64,000 nucleotides of DNA from Pseudorhodoferax aquiterrae (GCF_014652235.1 NZ_BMYK01000022.1:1-64000); one strand, 5' to 3'; shown: positions 35,271-46,739, counted from the first letter of the stretch. Notes: generated from the letters alone by a model not told the origin. Translations and numbers: made by a program.

Positions 35271-36254
35271 ATGACCGACCGCCACCCTTCCCGACGCCGC
35301 CTGCTGGCCTGTGCCGCCAGCCTGGCCTGCCTGGCCACCCTGCCCGCCCAGGCCGAGACCTGGCCCGCCAAACCGGTGCGCCTGGTGGTCGGCTACGCCG
35401 CGGGCGGCGCCACCGACGTGGTGACACGGCTGGTCGGCCAGAAGATGGGCGAGCTGCTGGGCCAGCCGATCGTCGTGGACAACCGCACGGGCGCCAACAG
35501 CAACGTGGGCGCCGAAGTGGTGGCGCGCGCGCCGGCCGACGGCTACACGCTCTACGTCTACACCATCGCCAACACCATCAACGCCTCGCTGTACGGCAAG
35601 CTGGGCTACGACCCGCGCAAGGACTTCGCCCCCATCGGCCTGATGGCCAAGATCCCGAACATCCTGGTCGTGCATCCGTCCCTGCCCGTCAAGACGGTGG
35701 CTGACTACCAGCGCTTCGCCAAGGCCGAGAAGAACGGCATCACCTTCGCCTCCTCGGGCAGCGGTTCGTCCATCCACCTGTCGGGCGAGATGTTCAAGAT
35801 GCAGACCGGGCTCAACATGCTGCACGTGCCCTACCGCGGCAGCGCGCCGGCCGTGGCCGATCTGCTGGGCGGCCAGGTGCAGTCCATGTTCGACAACGCT
35901 CCCTCCTCGCTGCCGCACGTGCAGTCGGGCAAGCTGCGCGCCATCGCCGTGACCAGCGCCCAGCGCCTGCCCATGCTGCCGGACGTGCCCACGCTGGCCG
36001 AGTCCGGTTTCCCGGGCCTGGACGTGCAGTCCTGGTTCGGCCTGGCCGCGCCGGCCGGCACGCCGGCACCCGTCATCGCCCAGCTCAACAAGGCGCTGAA
36101 CCAGGCCCTGGATGCGCCCGAGGTGAAGAAGCGCCTGCAGGACCTGGCCGCCAGCCCGGCCTCGGGCACGCCGGAGCAGATGCGCACCTTCGCCGAGGCC
36201 GAGATCACGCGCTGGCAAGCCGTCGTGAAGGCCTCGGGCGCCTCCGCCGAATGA
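35271..36254 (+). CDS. Bug family (TctC-like) periplasmic solute receptor
   Basis: This 327-residue protein has a twin-arginine-like start (RHPSRRRLLACAASLACLA), a signal peptide ending near LPAQAETWP and Bug motifs VRLVVGYAAGGATDVVTR, VDNRTGANSNVGAEV and HVPYRGSAPAVADLLGG. AGGAGACGAC precedes the ATG. It opens an operon with an acyl-CoA synthetase, a citrate-synthase-like lyase and an SDR enzyme, so its ligand is probably the acid they degrade. No TctA/TctB permease is nearby. Confidence 0.93.
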   Translation: MTDRHPSRRRLLACAASLACLATLPAQAETWPAKPVRLVVGYAAGGATDVVTRLVGQKMGELLGQPIVVDNRTGANSNVGAEVVARAPADGYTLYVYTIANTINASLYGKLGYDPRKDFAPIGLMAKIPNILVVHPSLPVKTVADYQRFAKAEKNGITFASSGSGSSIHLSGEMFKMQTGLNMLHVPYRGSAPAVADLLGGQVQSMFDNAPSSLPHVQSGKLRAIAVTSAQRLPMLPDVPTLAESGFPGLDVQSWFGLAAPAGTPAPVIAQLNKALNQALDAPEVKKRLQDLAASPASGTPEQMRTFAEAEITRWQAVVKASGASAE

Positions 36255-36281
36255 GACCCCATCCCCGCCACTGAGAACCCC

Positions 36282-37787
36282 ATGGTCCCGATCGACTTCT
36301 TCTGGCGCGCCGCCACGCGCTGGCCCGCGCGCACCGCCATCGACGCGCCCGAAGGCAGCCTCTCCTACGCCGAACTGGCCGAACGCGTGCGCGCGCTGGC
36401 CGCCGCGTTGAACGCCATCGATCCGCACGCCCAGAGCCGCGTGGGCATCTGTGCGCACAACAGCGTGGCCCACATCGTGGCGCTGCTGGCCGTGCTGGCC
36501 TGCGGCAAGGTCTGGGTGCCGCTCAACCCCAAGAGCACGCGGCCCGAGCTGCGCCGCCTGGTGGACGCCACCGAGCCCAGCGTCCTGGTGCTGGACGCCG
36601 ACTGCGCCGCTCTGCTCGAGGGCGCCCCCGGCCAGCGCCTGTGGACCGACCAGGCGCCGGCCGGCGGCGACACCGTGGCGGCCCTGCTCGCGCGCCATGC
36701 CGGCGCGCCGCAGCCCACCATCGCGCTGCCGGACAACGCCACCCAGGCCATCAAGTTCACGGGCGGCACCACGGGCGCGCCCAAGGGCGTCATGCAGCCC
36801 TACCGCGCCTGGATGGCCAACATCGCCAACCAGATCCACTGCTGGGGTTTTACCGAGCAGGAGCGCTACGTGCTGGCCGCGCCCGTCACGCACGGCACCT
36901 CCACCTACCTGCTGCCCATCCTGGCCCAGGGCGGCTGCCATGTGCTGCTGGAGGGCAGCGGCGCCGCGGCCGTGCGCGCGGCTTTCCGCGAACGCGGCGG
37001 CACGGTGGCCTTCATGCCGCCGACGCTGATCTACATGCTGATGGCCCAGCCCGGCGCGAGCCGCGCCGACTTCCCGCAGCTGCGCCGGCTGATCTACGGC
37101 GGCGCGCCCATGCCGCCCGAGAAGATCCGCGAGGTGCGCGCCTTCTTCGGCCCGGTGCTGGCCACGACCTACGGCCAGACCGAGGCGCCGCAGATCCTGA
37201 CGGTGATGCAGCCCGAGGACTTCGAGGACGAGTCCAACTGGGCCTCGGTCGGCCGCACGGCCTGGTTCAGCGACGTGGCCATCATGGCGCCGGACGGCCG
37301 GCTGCTGCCGACCGGCGAGATCGGCGAAGTGGTGGCACGCGGCGACCTCGTCATGAGCGGCTACTGGCGCCTGCCCGAGAAGACCGCCGAGACCCTCGTG
37401 GACGGCTGGCTGCACACGGGCGACCGCGGTCTCATCGACGCACGCGGCATGCTCTACCTCAAGGACCGGCTCAAGGACATGGTCATCACGGGCGGCTTCA
37501 ACGTCTACCCGATCGAGGTGGAGAACGCGCTGGGCCAGCACCCGGCCGTGCACGAATGCGCCGTGTTCGGTGTGCCCGACGACAAATGGGACGAGGCCGT
37601 GCAGGCCGCCGTGCAGCTGCGCCCGGACCACCAGGCGAGCGAGGCCGAGTTGACGGCCTTCGTGCGCGAGCGGCTGGGCCCGGTGGCCACGCCCAAGCGC
37701 ATCCATTTCCACGCCAGCCTGCCGCGCTCGCCGGTCGGCAAGGTGCTCAAGAACGCCGTGCGCGAACTCGCGCTGGCAGCCCCATGA
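36282..37787 (+). CDS. AMP-forming acyl-CoA synthetase
   Basis: This 501-residue ANL-superfamily enzyme activates a carboxylic acid with ATP and CoA. Motifs in order: the P-loop-like FTGGTTGAPKGVMQ, IYGGAPMPPEKI, TYGQTEAPQ, LHTGDRGLID and the C-terminal catalytic lysine in RSPVGKVLK (about Lys487). It follows the Bug gene by 27 bp and precedes the lyase by 16 bp. In this setting it should activate the imported acid before cleavage. Substrate class cannot be read beyond small or medium carboxylate. Confidence 0.92.
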   Translation: MVPIDFFWRAATRWPARTAIDAPEGSLSYAELAERVRALAAALNAIDPHAQSRVGICAHNSVAHIVALLAVLACGKVWVPLNPKSTRPELRRLVDATEPSVLVLDADCAALLEGAPGQRLWTDQAPAGGDTVAALLARHAGAPQPTIALPDNATQAIKFTGGTTGAPKGVMQPYRAWMANIANQIHCWGFTEQERYVLAAPVTHGTSTYLLPILAQGGCHVLLEGSGAAAVRAAFRERGGTVAFMPPTLIYMLMAQPGASRADFPQLRRLIYGGAPMPPEKIREVRAFFGPVLATTYGQTEAPQILTVMQPEDFEDESNWASVGRTAWFSDVAIMAPDGRLLPTGEIGEVVARGDLVMSGYWRLPEKTAETLVDGWLHTGDRGLIDARGMLYLKDRLKDMVITGGFNVYPIEVENALGQHPAVHECAVFGVPDDKWDEAVQAAVQLRPDHQASEAELTAFVRERLGPVATPKRIHFHASLPRSPVGKVLKNAVRELALAAP

Positions 37788-37803
37788 TCCCAAGGAGACA
37801 CGC

Positions 37804-38583
37804 ATGAAGACCAAGACCCCCGAGACCCGCTTGTGCACGCACACGCTGACCAGCCTGCACTACGGCGATGCCAATCTCGTCGAGGACCTGATGGGCAAGC
37901 GCAGCTTCACCGAAGTGATGCTGATGCAGATCCTGCAGCGCCCGCCGCGGCCCGTGGACATGCGCATCTGCGACGTGGTGCTGATCGTGCTCATGGAGCA
38001 CGGCCTCACGCCCAGCGCGATTGCCACGCGCCTCGTCTACATGAGCGCGCCCGAGAACCTGCAGGGCGCCGTGGCCTCGGGCCTGCTGGCCGTGGGCAGC
38101 TCCTTCGTCGGCACCATGGAGAACTGCGCGCCGCTGCTCGAACGCATCGCCGCCGCGGCCGATCCCGATGCCGAGGCGCTGCAGATCGCCCGCCACCACA
38201 AGGAGACCAAGAGCGCCGTGCCAGGCTTCGGCCACCACCTGCACAAGCCCGTGGACCCGCGCGCCTACAAGCTGCTGGAGCTGGGCCGCGCCGAGCCCGA
38301 ATTGAAGGGCGACCGCATCCGCGCGCTGGAGACCTTGTCGAAGGCCGTGGACGCAGTGGCCGGCCGGCCCATCACGATCAACGCCACGGGCGCCGTGGCC
38401 GCGCTGCTGGGCGAGATCGGCGTGCCGACCAATGTGATGCGCGGCTTCGCCGTGATCTCGCGCGCGGCCGGCCTCGTGGCCCACATCGTCGAGGAGCAGC
38501 AAAGCCCCTCGGGCCGCTTCATCTGGGACACGGTGGAGCATGCGATTCCCTTCGTGGGCAAGAAGCCGGAAGGCGCGGCATGA
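37804..38583 (+). CDS. Citryl-CoA lyase-like protein, citrate synthase superfamily
   Basis: This 259-residue protein has the citrate synthase fold of the ACLY C-terminal/citryl-CoA lyase group. Histidines matching the two catalytic ones are present: His66 in MEHGLTPSAI and His144 in VPGFGHHLHKPVDPRAYKL. At the position of the catalytic aspartate (NVDG in ATP-citrate lyase) it reads INATG (residues 192-196), so the usual base is missing. It would cleave or form a beta-hydroxyacyl-CoA by retro-aldol or Claisen-type chemistry. It is coupled to the following SDR gene by a 4-bp overlap. Confidence 0.82.
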   Translation: MKTKTPETRLCTHTLTSLHYGDANLVEDLMGKRSFTEVMLMQILQRPPRPVDMRICDVVLIVLMEHGLTPSAIATRLVYMSAPENLQGAVASGLLAVGSSFVGTMENCAPLLERIAAAADPDAEALQIARHHKETKSAVPGFGHHLHKPVDPRAYKLLELGRAEPELKGDRIRALETLSKAVDAVAGRPITINATGAVAALLGEIGVPTNVMRGFAVISRAAGLVAHIVEEQQSPSGRFIWDTVEHAIPFVGKKPEGAA

Positions 38584-39398
38584 CGGCGCCGGCGGCCCTG
38601 CCGCTGGACCTGACGGGCCGCGTGGTCTTCGTCGCGGGCGGCGGCTCGGCCGGCCCGGGCTGGAGCATCGGCCGCGCGGCCTGCGTGACCTATGCCCGCC
38701 TGGGCGCACGCGTCTGCGTGGCCGACCGCGACGCCGACTCGGCGGCCGAGACCACGGCGCTGATCCGCGCGGAGGGCGGCGAGGCCGAAACCCTGGTCGG
38801 CGACGTGGCGGTCGCGGCGGATGTGGAACGGCTGTTCGCCGCCGCCCGAGACCGCTTCGGCCCCATCGACGCGCTGCATCACAACGTGGGCATCGGCAAG
38901 ACCGGCGGCCCCATGGAGACCAGCGCCGAGGACCTGGACCGCATCCACGCCGTCAACGTGCGCAGCTTACTGCTGTGCGCGCAGCAGGTGCTGCCGGCCA
39001 TGGCCGCGCGCGGCCGCGGCGCGCTGGTGGCGATCTCCTCGGTGGCCGGCATGCGCTACGTGGGCTACCCGCACCTGGGCTACAGCGTGACCAAGGCGGC
39101 CGTCACCCAGTTCACGCGCATGGTGGCGCAGCAGTACGCGGGCCAGGGCATCCGCGCCAACACCGTGGTGCCGGGCCTCATCGACACGCCGCGCATCGCG
39201 GGCACGGTGGCGAAGATGTTCAGCGACAGCAGCCTGGACGAAGCCCGTGCGGCCCGGGCACGCCAGGTGCCCATGCAGCGCATGGGCACGGCCTGGGACG
39301 TGGCCCATGCCTGCGCTTTCCTGCTGTCGGACGCGGCGGCCTACGTCACCGGCACGGAACTGGTGGTGGACGGCGGGCTGACCGGCAAATACAGCTGA
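38580..39398 (+). CDS. SDR family oxidoreductase
   Basis: This 272-residue NAD(P)-dependent dehydrogenase has a glycine-rich cofactor site (VVFVAGGGSAGPGWSIG), the serine in ISSVAG and the YxxxK pair Tyr168/Lys172 (GYSVTKAAV). Asp50 (CVADRD) after the second strand suggests NAD preference. It ends the operon and would oxidise or reduce a hydroxy or keto acid or ester in the same pathway. It converges with the dctD-like gene with 6 bp between stops. Confidence 0.92.
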   Translation: MTAPAALPLDLTGRVVFVAGGGSAGPGWSIGRAACVTYARLGARVCVADRDADSAAETTALIRAEGGEAETLVGDVAVAADVERLFAAARDRFGPIDALHHNVGIGKTGGPMETSAEDLDRIHAVNVRSLLLCAQQVLPAMAARGRGALVAISSVAGMRYVGYPHLGYSVTKAAVTQFTRMVAQQYAGQGIRANTVVPGLIDTPRIAGTVAKMFSDSSLDEARAARARQVPMQRMGTAWDVAHACAFLLSDAAAYVTGTELVVDGGLTGKYS

Positions 39399-39404
39399 AC
39401 GCCG

Positions 39405-40762
<1,358 letters not shown>

Positions 40763-40766
<4 letters not shown>

Positions 40767-42574
40767 GCCGCCTCGCCGCGCCGCAACGGCAGGTCGAGCA
40801 CGAACTCGGCGCCGGTGGGCGCCAGGTTGTGGGCGCTCAGCGTGCCGCCGAACTCGCGCACGAGGTGGGCCGAGACCATGAGGCCCAGGCCCATGCCCTT
40901 GCCGGCGGGCTTGGTGGTGATGAAGGGCTGGAACATGCGGGCCAGGATGTTGTCCGGAATCAGGGGACCATTGTTGCGGATCGCCACGCGCGCACGCCCC
41001 CCGGCCACCGTGGCCGCCACCTCGATGCGGCGCGGCCCGGGCCAGCCCTGCAGCGCGTCGATGGCGTTGCCCAGCAGGTTGGCCAGCACCTGCTCCATGC
41101 GGCTTTCGTCGCCGGCCACAGCCAGGCTGGCGGGCAAGCCTTCCAGCGACAGCGCGATGCCGCCCTCCTGCAGGCGCGGTGCCAGCTGCTGTTGCAGCTC
41201 CTGCACCACACGCAGCAGCTCGACACTGCCCAGGATGTCCGCCGGCTTGCTCGCGAACAGCCGCAGCTGCGAGGACAGGCGCTTGAGCCGGCCCACGAGC
41301 CGGCCGATGCGGGCCAGGTTGGCGCGCGCCTCCTCGAGCCGGTTGCGCTGGATCAGCTGGTCGGCATTGTCGGAAACCGTCTGCAGGGCGGCCAGCGGCT
41401 GGTTGAGCTCGTGCACGAGTCCGGCCGAGAGCTGGCCCAGCACCGCGAGCTTGCCCGCATGGACGAGTTCGTCCTGCGCGGCCTGCAGAGCCGCCGTGCG
41501 CTCGGCCACCTTGCGTTCCAGCGCGTCGTGGGCGCGCTGCAGGGCCGCGCGGCTGGCCAGGTGCTGGCGGATCGCGCGGCGGCGCGCGGCCAGCAAGGCG
41601 CCGGCGGCCAGCAGCAGCGCCGTCGCCAAGGCGGCACTGAAGGCCCAGTTGCGCGCGCTGGCGCGCACAGCGGCCTCGTCGTCGAGCAGGATCAGCTGCC
41701 AGCGGCCCTGGTGCACCTGGCGCGTGCTGGCCAGCCAGGGCCTGCCGTCGACCTGCACGCGAAGGGCCTGGCCGTCGCCCGGCGGTCGGCGGGCCAGGCC
41801 GTCGCCCTGGTCGCGGTCGTGCCAGCCCAGCGGCTCCAGGCTGCTCGGTCCGTAGCGGCGTGCGGTGGCCACCTCGGCACGCGCCTCGCCCGTCAGCGCG
41901 ACCAGCGGGCGCCAGCGCCAGTCGTCGCGGCTGGACAGGATGGCGACCTGGTGCTCGTCCACCACGAGCACGGGGCCCGGCAGTTGGCGCCACTCCTGCT
42001 CCATGCCGGCCAGGTCCACCTTGACCGTGGCCAGGCCCAGCGCCTGCCCTTGCGAGGGCAGCGCGTACGAGAGGTAGTAGCCCGCGCGGGCGCTGGTGAC
42101 GCCCACGCCGTAGAAATGGCCGCGGCCGCTGGCCAGCGCGTCGCGCACATAGGGCCGGTACGAGAGGTCACGGCCATAGGGCGTGCCCGGCAAGGCGAAG
42201 TCGGCCGCCGCGATGGCGGTGCCGGCGCGGTCGACCAGGTAGAGGTTGTCGGAGCCCGCGATGGCGTTGAGCGACTGCAGGTACAGGTTGACGCCGTAGC
42301 CGCGCTGGCCGTCCTCCGGGTGGGCCAGGAACTGCATGACCTCGGGCGAGGTCTCCAGCAGCGAGGGCAGGAAGTCGAAGCGCGCGAGCTGGGCATCGAG
42401 CCGTGCGGCGGCCACTTCCAGCCGCTGCGCCGCCACCTGCTCCAGCGCGGCCAGGCCCTGGCGCATGGCGAGCCAGCTGCCGGCCCAGGCGGCCAGGCCG
42501 ATCAGCAGCGCGGCGGCCGTTGCGCGGACGAACCGGCGCAGCCGCAAGGCTGGTGGCTGCGCGCGGTCCGCCAT
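40763..42574 (-). CDS. dctB: Sensor histidine kinase, DctB-like
   Basis: This 603-residue kinase has a membrane helix at about 18-38, a long periplasmic double-Cache/PDC-like sensor (about 40-300, with LYLVDRAGTAIAA), a second helix near 310-330, a coiled-coil linker, and kinase boxes LVHELNQPLAAL (phosphohistidine), NLLGNAIDAL and GMGLGLMVSAHLVREFGG. AGGAG precedes the start at 42574. DctB proteins sense C4-dicarboxylates in the periplasm and signal to DctD. Confidence 0.9.
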
Positions 42575-42584
42575 CGCGCTCCTG

Positions 42585-43277
42585 TCAGCGGCTCTTGCGC
42601 GCGGGTGCGGGCTTGGCCGCCGGCGCGGCGCCCATGGCCTCGGACATGCCGATCAGCACACCGCTGACCAGGGTGGCGTAGTGGTCCATGAAGGCCTGGG
42701 CTGCGCGCTGGTTGAAGGCCCGGCCCTCGCGCGCGGCCGCCTGGGCCTTGGCCAGCAGTTGCTCCACGGCTTCGCCCGCGGCCTGGCCGGTGGCGCTGTC
42801 GCCCTGGCCGAACAGCATCAGGGCCTGGGCCCAGGCGCCCTGCATGGGTGCGAGGGCTGCGCTGCTGGTGGCCTTGCGCATGGTCTGGAACACCATGTCC
42901 TCCATCTTCTCGATGTCGTCCATGGCCTTCTTGACCTGCTTCTCGCGCAGGTCCAGCCCCTGGTCCAGCAGTTGCTGCAGCGCGCGCTGGCTGGCCTGCA
43001 CGGCCTGGCGCACGGCATCGTCGACGCCGGCCACGGTCTGCGCCAGCATGGCGTCGATGTCCACGCCCTGGGTATTGCGCGCCGCACCCTGGGCCGCCGC
43101 CTCGGTCACCGACCTGACCACTTCCTTGATCGCCTTGAGCGTGAGCTCGCGCTGCTGCAAGGCCTTGAGCGTGGTGTCGTGCACGGCCTGGCGCAGGGCC
43201 TGGCCCTGCCTGTTGGTGGCCTGTTCGTACTGGGCGATCAAGGCTTCGGTGTCGATGCCGGTCTTGCTGCTTGCCAT
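42585..43277 (-). CDS. Phasin-like coiled-coil protein of unknown function (DUF6781-like)
   Basis: This 230-residue soluble protein is almost wholly helical, rich in Ala, Gln and Glu, with heptad-like stretches (LREKQVKKAMDDIEKMEDM) and a basic Ala/Pro/Lys tail (AAPAAKPAPARKSR) like those of granule-associated phasins. AGGAG precedes the ATG at 43277. It lies between dctA and dctB on the same strand, 10 bp before dctB. Function is unknown; binding to polyhydroxyalkanoate granules is one possibility and is not shown by any motif. Confidence 0.65.
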   Translation of the reverse strand: MASSKTGIDTEALIAQYEQATNRQGQALRQAVHDTTLKALQQRELTLKAIKEVVRSVTEAAAQGAARNTQGVDIDAMLAQTVAGVDDAVRQAVQASQRALQQLLDQGLDLREKQVKKAMDDIEKMEDMVFQTMRKATSSAALAPMQGAWAQALMLFGQGDSATGQAAGEAVEQLLAKAQAAAREGRAFNQRAAQAFMDHYATLVSGVLIGMSEAMGAAPAAKPAPARKSR

Positions 43278-43353
43278 GGCTTGTCTCCTGGTGCAAAGGA
43301 CGGATGCGGACGCCGGCCCCGGCGCCCTGCCCCCATCTTGCACCAAGTCGGGC

Positions 43354-44715
43354 TCAGGCCCGCGCGTTGCCCGCGGTCCGCGCTGCGGCGGGCATGTGGT
43401 GGTCCACGGCGTCGAGCACCGCCTCGGGCGCGTCGGCCATCTCGCCGGTTTCGTTGTCGAGCACGCGCTGCATGCGGGCGGTGTCCAGGTCGCCGGTCCA
43501 CTTGCCCACGACCACGGTGGCCACGCCGTTGCCGATCAGGTTGGTCAGCGCGCGGGCTTCGGACATGAAGCGGTCGATGCCCAGGATCAGCGCCAGACCG
43601 GCGACCGGCACATGGCCCACCGCCGACAGCGTGGCCGCCAGCACGATGAAGCCCGAGCCCGTGACGCCGGCCGCGCCCTTGCTCGTGAGCAGCAGCACCA
43701 AGAGCAGCGTGATCTGGTGCGTGATGTCCAGCGGCGTGTTGGTGGCCTGGGCGATGAACACGGCGGCCATGGTCAGGTAGATGGAGGTGCCGTCCAGGTT
43801 GAAGGAGTAGCCCGTGGGCACGACCAGGCCCACGGTGGACTTGCGCACGCCCAGGTTCTCCAGCTTGGCCATGATGCGCGGCAGCACCGATTCGCTGGAC
43901 GAGGTGCCCAGCACGATCAGCAGTTCTTCCTTGATGTACTTGATGAACTTCCAGACCGAGAAGCCGTGCGCCTTGGCGATCGCGCCCAGCACGCCGAAGA
44001 TGAACAGCAGGCAGGTGGCGTAGAAGGTGGCCATGAGCTGGCCCAGCTGCACCAGCGAGCCCACGCCGTACTTGCCGATCGTGAAGGCCATGGCACCGAA
44101 GGCGCCGATGGGTGCGACCTTCATGATGTAGCCCACGATCACGAACAGCACGTGCGAGAACTTCTCGATGAAGTCGAACACCAGCGTGCCGCGGCCGCCG
44201 AAGCGGTGCAACGCGAAGCCGAACATGACGGAGAACAGCAGCACCTGCAGGATCTCGCCCTTGGCGAAGGCATCGACCACGGTGCTCGGGATCACCTGCA
44301 GCAGAAAGTCCACCGTGCCCTGCATCTGGCCTGGCTTGGTGTAGGCCGCGATGCCCTGGGTGTCGAGCTGGCTCACGTCCACGTTCATGCCCGCACCGGG
44401 CTTGACGATGTTGATGATGACCAGGCCGACGACGAGCGCGATGGAGGAGACGATCTCGAAATACAGCAGCGCGTAGCCACCGGTTTTGCCGACGCGCTTC
44501 ATGTCCTCCATGCCGGCGATACCGACCACCACTGTGCAGAAGATGATGGGCGCGATGATCATCTTGATCAGCTTGATGAAGCCGTCGCCGAGCGGCTTCA
44601 TGGCGGCGCCGGTGTCGGGGTAGAAGTGGCCCAGCAGCACGCCGATCACGATGGCGGTGATGACCTGGAAGTACAGCGAGCGGTAGAACGGACGGGGCTT
44701 GGCGACGGGCTCCAT
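43354..44715 (-). CDS. dctA: C4-dicarboxylate/proton-sodium symporter
   Basis: This 453-residue inner-membrane carrier imports succinate, fumarate and malate. It has the family motifs [17 protein letters not shown] (serine-rich hairpin) and [21 protein letters not shown], about eight helices, and the start [19 protein letters not shown] sigma-54 promoter lies 36-50 bases before the ATG, and the DctB/DctD pair is encoded downstream in the same direction. Growth on dicarboxylates should induce it. Confidence 0.95.
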   Translation of the reverse strand: MEPVAKPRPFYRSLYFQVITAIVIGVLLGHFYPDTGAAMKPLGDGFIKLIKMIIAPIIFCTVVVGIAGMEDMKRVGKTGGYALLYFEIVSSIALVVGLVIINIVKPGAGMNVDVSQLDTQGIAAYTKPGQMQGTVDFLLQVIPSTVVDAFAKGEILQVLLFSVMFGFALHRFGGRGTLVFDFIEKFSHVLFVIVGYIMKVAPIGAFGAMAFTIGKYGVGSLVQLGQLMATFYATCLLFIFGVLGAIAKAHGFSVWKFIKYIKEELLIVLGTSSSESVLPRIMAKLENLGVRKSTVGLVVPTGYSFNLDGTSIYLTMAAVFIAQATNTPLDITHQITLLLVLLLTSKGAAGVTGSGFIVLAATLSAVGHVPVAGLALILGIDRFMSEARALTNLIGNGVATVVVGKWTGDLDTARMQRVLDNETGEMADAPEAVLDAVDHHMPAAARTAGNARA

Positions 44716-44750
44716 GGCTTGTCTCTTCGGGGTGGGAAAGCAGCCACTTC

Positions 44751-44765
44751 GCAATGCCCATGCCA
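44751..44765 (-). promoter_or_regulatory. Sigma-54 promoter for dctA
   Basis: On the minus strand the sequence reads TGGCAT-GGGCA-TTGC, with GG and GC 10 bases apart as RpoN requires; only the sixth base departs from TGGCAC-N5-TTGC. The start site would be near 44739, giving a 24-base leader. DctD, encoded in the same cluster, is the expected activator. Confidence 0.82.
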
Positions 44766-44852
44766 CCTGGGGATCCTGCTCAAGCCATTGATTTGCAAGG
44801 CCATTGTGAAAGCCTGGCGCACCGATGGTCCGGGCTGCCGGACGCGCAAGCA

Positions 44853-44882
44853 AAACGGCCTCCGGAGATCCGGAGGCCGTTT
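44853..44882 (-). terminator. Terminator downstream of typA
   Basis: AAACGGCCTCCGG and CCGGAGGCCGTTT form a perfect 13-bp stem around a 4-base loop, about 30 bases after the typA stop. On the minus strand the stem ends in TTTT. It separates the translation operon from dctA. Confidence 0.85.
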
Positions 44883-44912
44883 CAAGGGTTAACCCTGACG
44901 GCCAGGCCGCGA

Positions 44913-46739
44913 TCAGGCTTCGCGGCTGGCGCGCTTGCGCTCGTGCTCCTTGAGGAAGCGCTTGCGCAGGCGCACGCTCTTGGGCGTGATCTCGACCAGC
45001 TCGTCGTCCTCGATGAACTCCACGCCGTACTCCAGCGTGAGGTCGATCGGGGGCGTGATCTTGATCGCGTCTTCCTTGCCCGAGACGCGGAAGTTGGTCA
45101 GCTGCTTGGTGCGCGTGGCGTTGACGACGAGGTCGTTGTCGCGGCTGTGGATGCCCACGATCATGCCTTCGTACACCGGGTCGTTGGCCTTCACGAACAT
45201 GCGGCCGCGGTCGTCGAGCTTGCCCAGCGCATAGGTGAAGATCTCGCCGTCGTCCATGGAGATCAGCACGCCGTTCTTGCGGCTGGCGATCTCGCCGCGG
45301 TGCGGCTCGTAGCTGTCGAAGATGTTGCTGATCAGGCCCGAGCCGCGCGTGAGGTTCAGGAACTCGTTCGTGAAGCCGATCAGGCCGCGCGCCGGAATGC
45401 GGTATTCCAGGCGCACACGGCCGCGGCCATCGGGTTCCATGTTCACGAGTTCGCCCTTGCGCTCGCCCAGCGCCTGCATCACGCCGCCCTGGTGGGCTTC
45501 CTCGATGTCGGCCGTCACGAGTTCGATGGGCTCGTGGCGCACGCCGTCGATGTCGCGGAACACCACGCGCGGCTTGGACACGGCCAGCTCATAGCCTTCG
45601 CGGCGCATGTTCTCCAGCAGGATGGTCAGGTGCAGTTCGCCGCGGCCGGCCACCTCGAAGATGCCGTCCTCGTCGGTCTCCTTCACGCGCAGCGCCACGT
45701 TGCTCTGCAGTTCCTTCTGCAGGCGGTCCCAGATCTGGCGGCTGGTCACGAACTTGCCTTCACGGCCGGCGAGCGGACTCGTGTTGACGCAGAAGTTCAT
45801 GGTCAGCGTGGGTTCGTCGACCTTGAGCATGGGCAGCGGCGCAGGGTTCTGCGGATCGGTCACCGTCACGCCGATGCCGATCTCGGCGATGCCGTTGATC
45901 AGCACGATGTCGCCGGGGCCGGCTTCCGTGGCCTGCACGCGGTCCAGGCCCTGGAAGGTCAGCACTTGGTTCACGCGGCCCTTGGTGGACGGGCCGTCCG
46001 GGCCTTCCATGACCAGCACGTCCATGCCGGGCTTGATCGTGCCGGCGTTGACGCGGCCCACGCCGATGCGGCCCACGAAGTTGGAGAAATCGAGCGCCGA
46101 GATCTGCAGCTGCAGCGGTGCGGACGGATCGCCCTGGTGGGCCGGCACATGCTTGAGCACGGTGTCGAACAGGGCCGACATGTCGGTGCCCCACTGCTCG
46201 TTGGGCTCGCCCTCCTCCAGCGAGGACCAGCCGTTGATGCCCGAGGCGTAGACCACCGGGAAGTCCAGCTGCTCGTCGGTCGCGCCGAGCTTGTCGAACA
46301 GGTCGAAGGCGGCGTTGATGACCTTGTCGGGGTTGGCGCCCGGCTTGTCGACCTTGTTCACGACGACGATGGGCTTCAGACCCAGCGCCAGCGCCTTCTT
46401 GGTCACGAAGCGCGTCTGCGGCATCGGGCCTTCCTGCGCGTCGATCAGCAGCACCACGCCGTCGACCATGGACAGCGCGCGTTCCACCTCGCCGCCGAAG
46501 TCCGCGTGGCCCGGGGTGTCGACGATGTTGATGTGCGTGCCCTTCCAGGTCACGGCGCAGTTCTTGGCCAGGATGGTGATGCCGCGCTCGCGCTCGATGG
46601 CGTTGTTGTCCATCACGGTGTCGACGACCTTCTCGTGCTCGGCGAAGGTGCCGCTCTGGCGCAGCAGCTGGTCGACCATGGTGGTCTTGCCATGGTCGAC
46701 GTGGGCGATGATGGCGATGTTGCGGATCTGTTTGCTCAT
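44913..46739 (-). CDS. typA: Ribosome-associated GTPase TypA/BipA
   Basis: This 608-residue translational GTPase binds the ribosome and supports 50S assembly and stress adaptation. The G motifs are visible: [17 protein letters not shown] (P-loop), [27 protein letters not shown] and [13 protein letters not shown]-like domains II, III and V follow ([17 protein letters not shown]). Its start overlaps the truB stop, so it ends the rimP-to-typA operon. Length is normal. Confidence 0.97.
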   Translation of the reverse strand: MSKQIRNIAIIAHVDHGKTTMVDQLLRQSGTFAEHEKVVDTVMDNNAIERERGITILAKNCAVTWKGTHINIVDTPGHADFGGEVERALSMVDGVVLLIDAQEGPMPQTRFVTKKALALGLKPIVVVNKVDKPGANPDKVINAAFDLFDKLGATDEQLDFPVVYASGINGWSSLEEGEPNEQWGTDMSALFDTVLKHVPAHQGDPSAPLQLQISALDFSNFVGRIGVGRVNAGTIKPGMDVLVMEGPDGPSTKGRVNQVLTFQGLDRVQATEAGPGDIVLINGIAEIGIGVTVTDPQNPAPLPMLKVDEPTLTMNFCVNTSPLAGREGKFVTSRQIWDRLQKELQSNVALRVKETDEDGIFEVAGRGELHLTILLENMRREGYELAVSKPRVVFRDIDGVRHEPIELVTADIEEAHQGGVMQALGERKGELVNMEPDGRGRVRLEYRIPARGLIGFTNEFLNLTRGSGLISNIFDSYEPHRGEIASRKNGVLISMDDGEIFTYALGKLDDRGRMFVKANDPVYEGMIVGIHSRDNDLVVNATRTKQLTNFRVSGKEDAIKITPPIDLTLEYGVEFIEDDELVEITPKSVRLRKRFLKEHERKRASREA

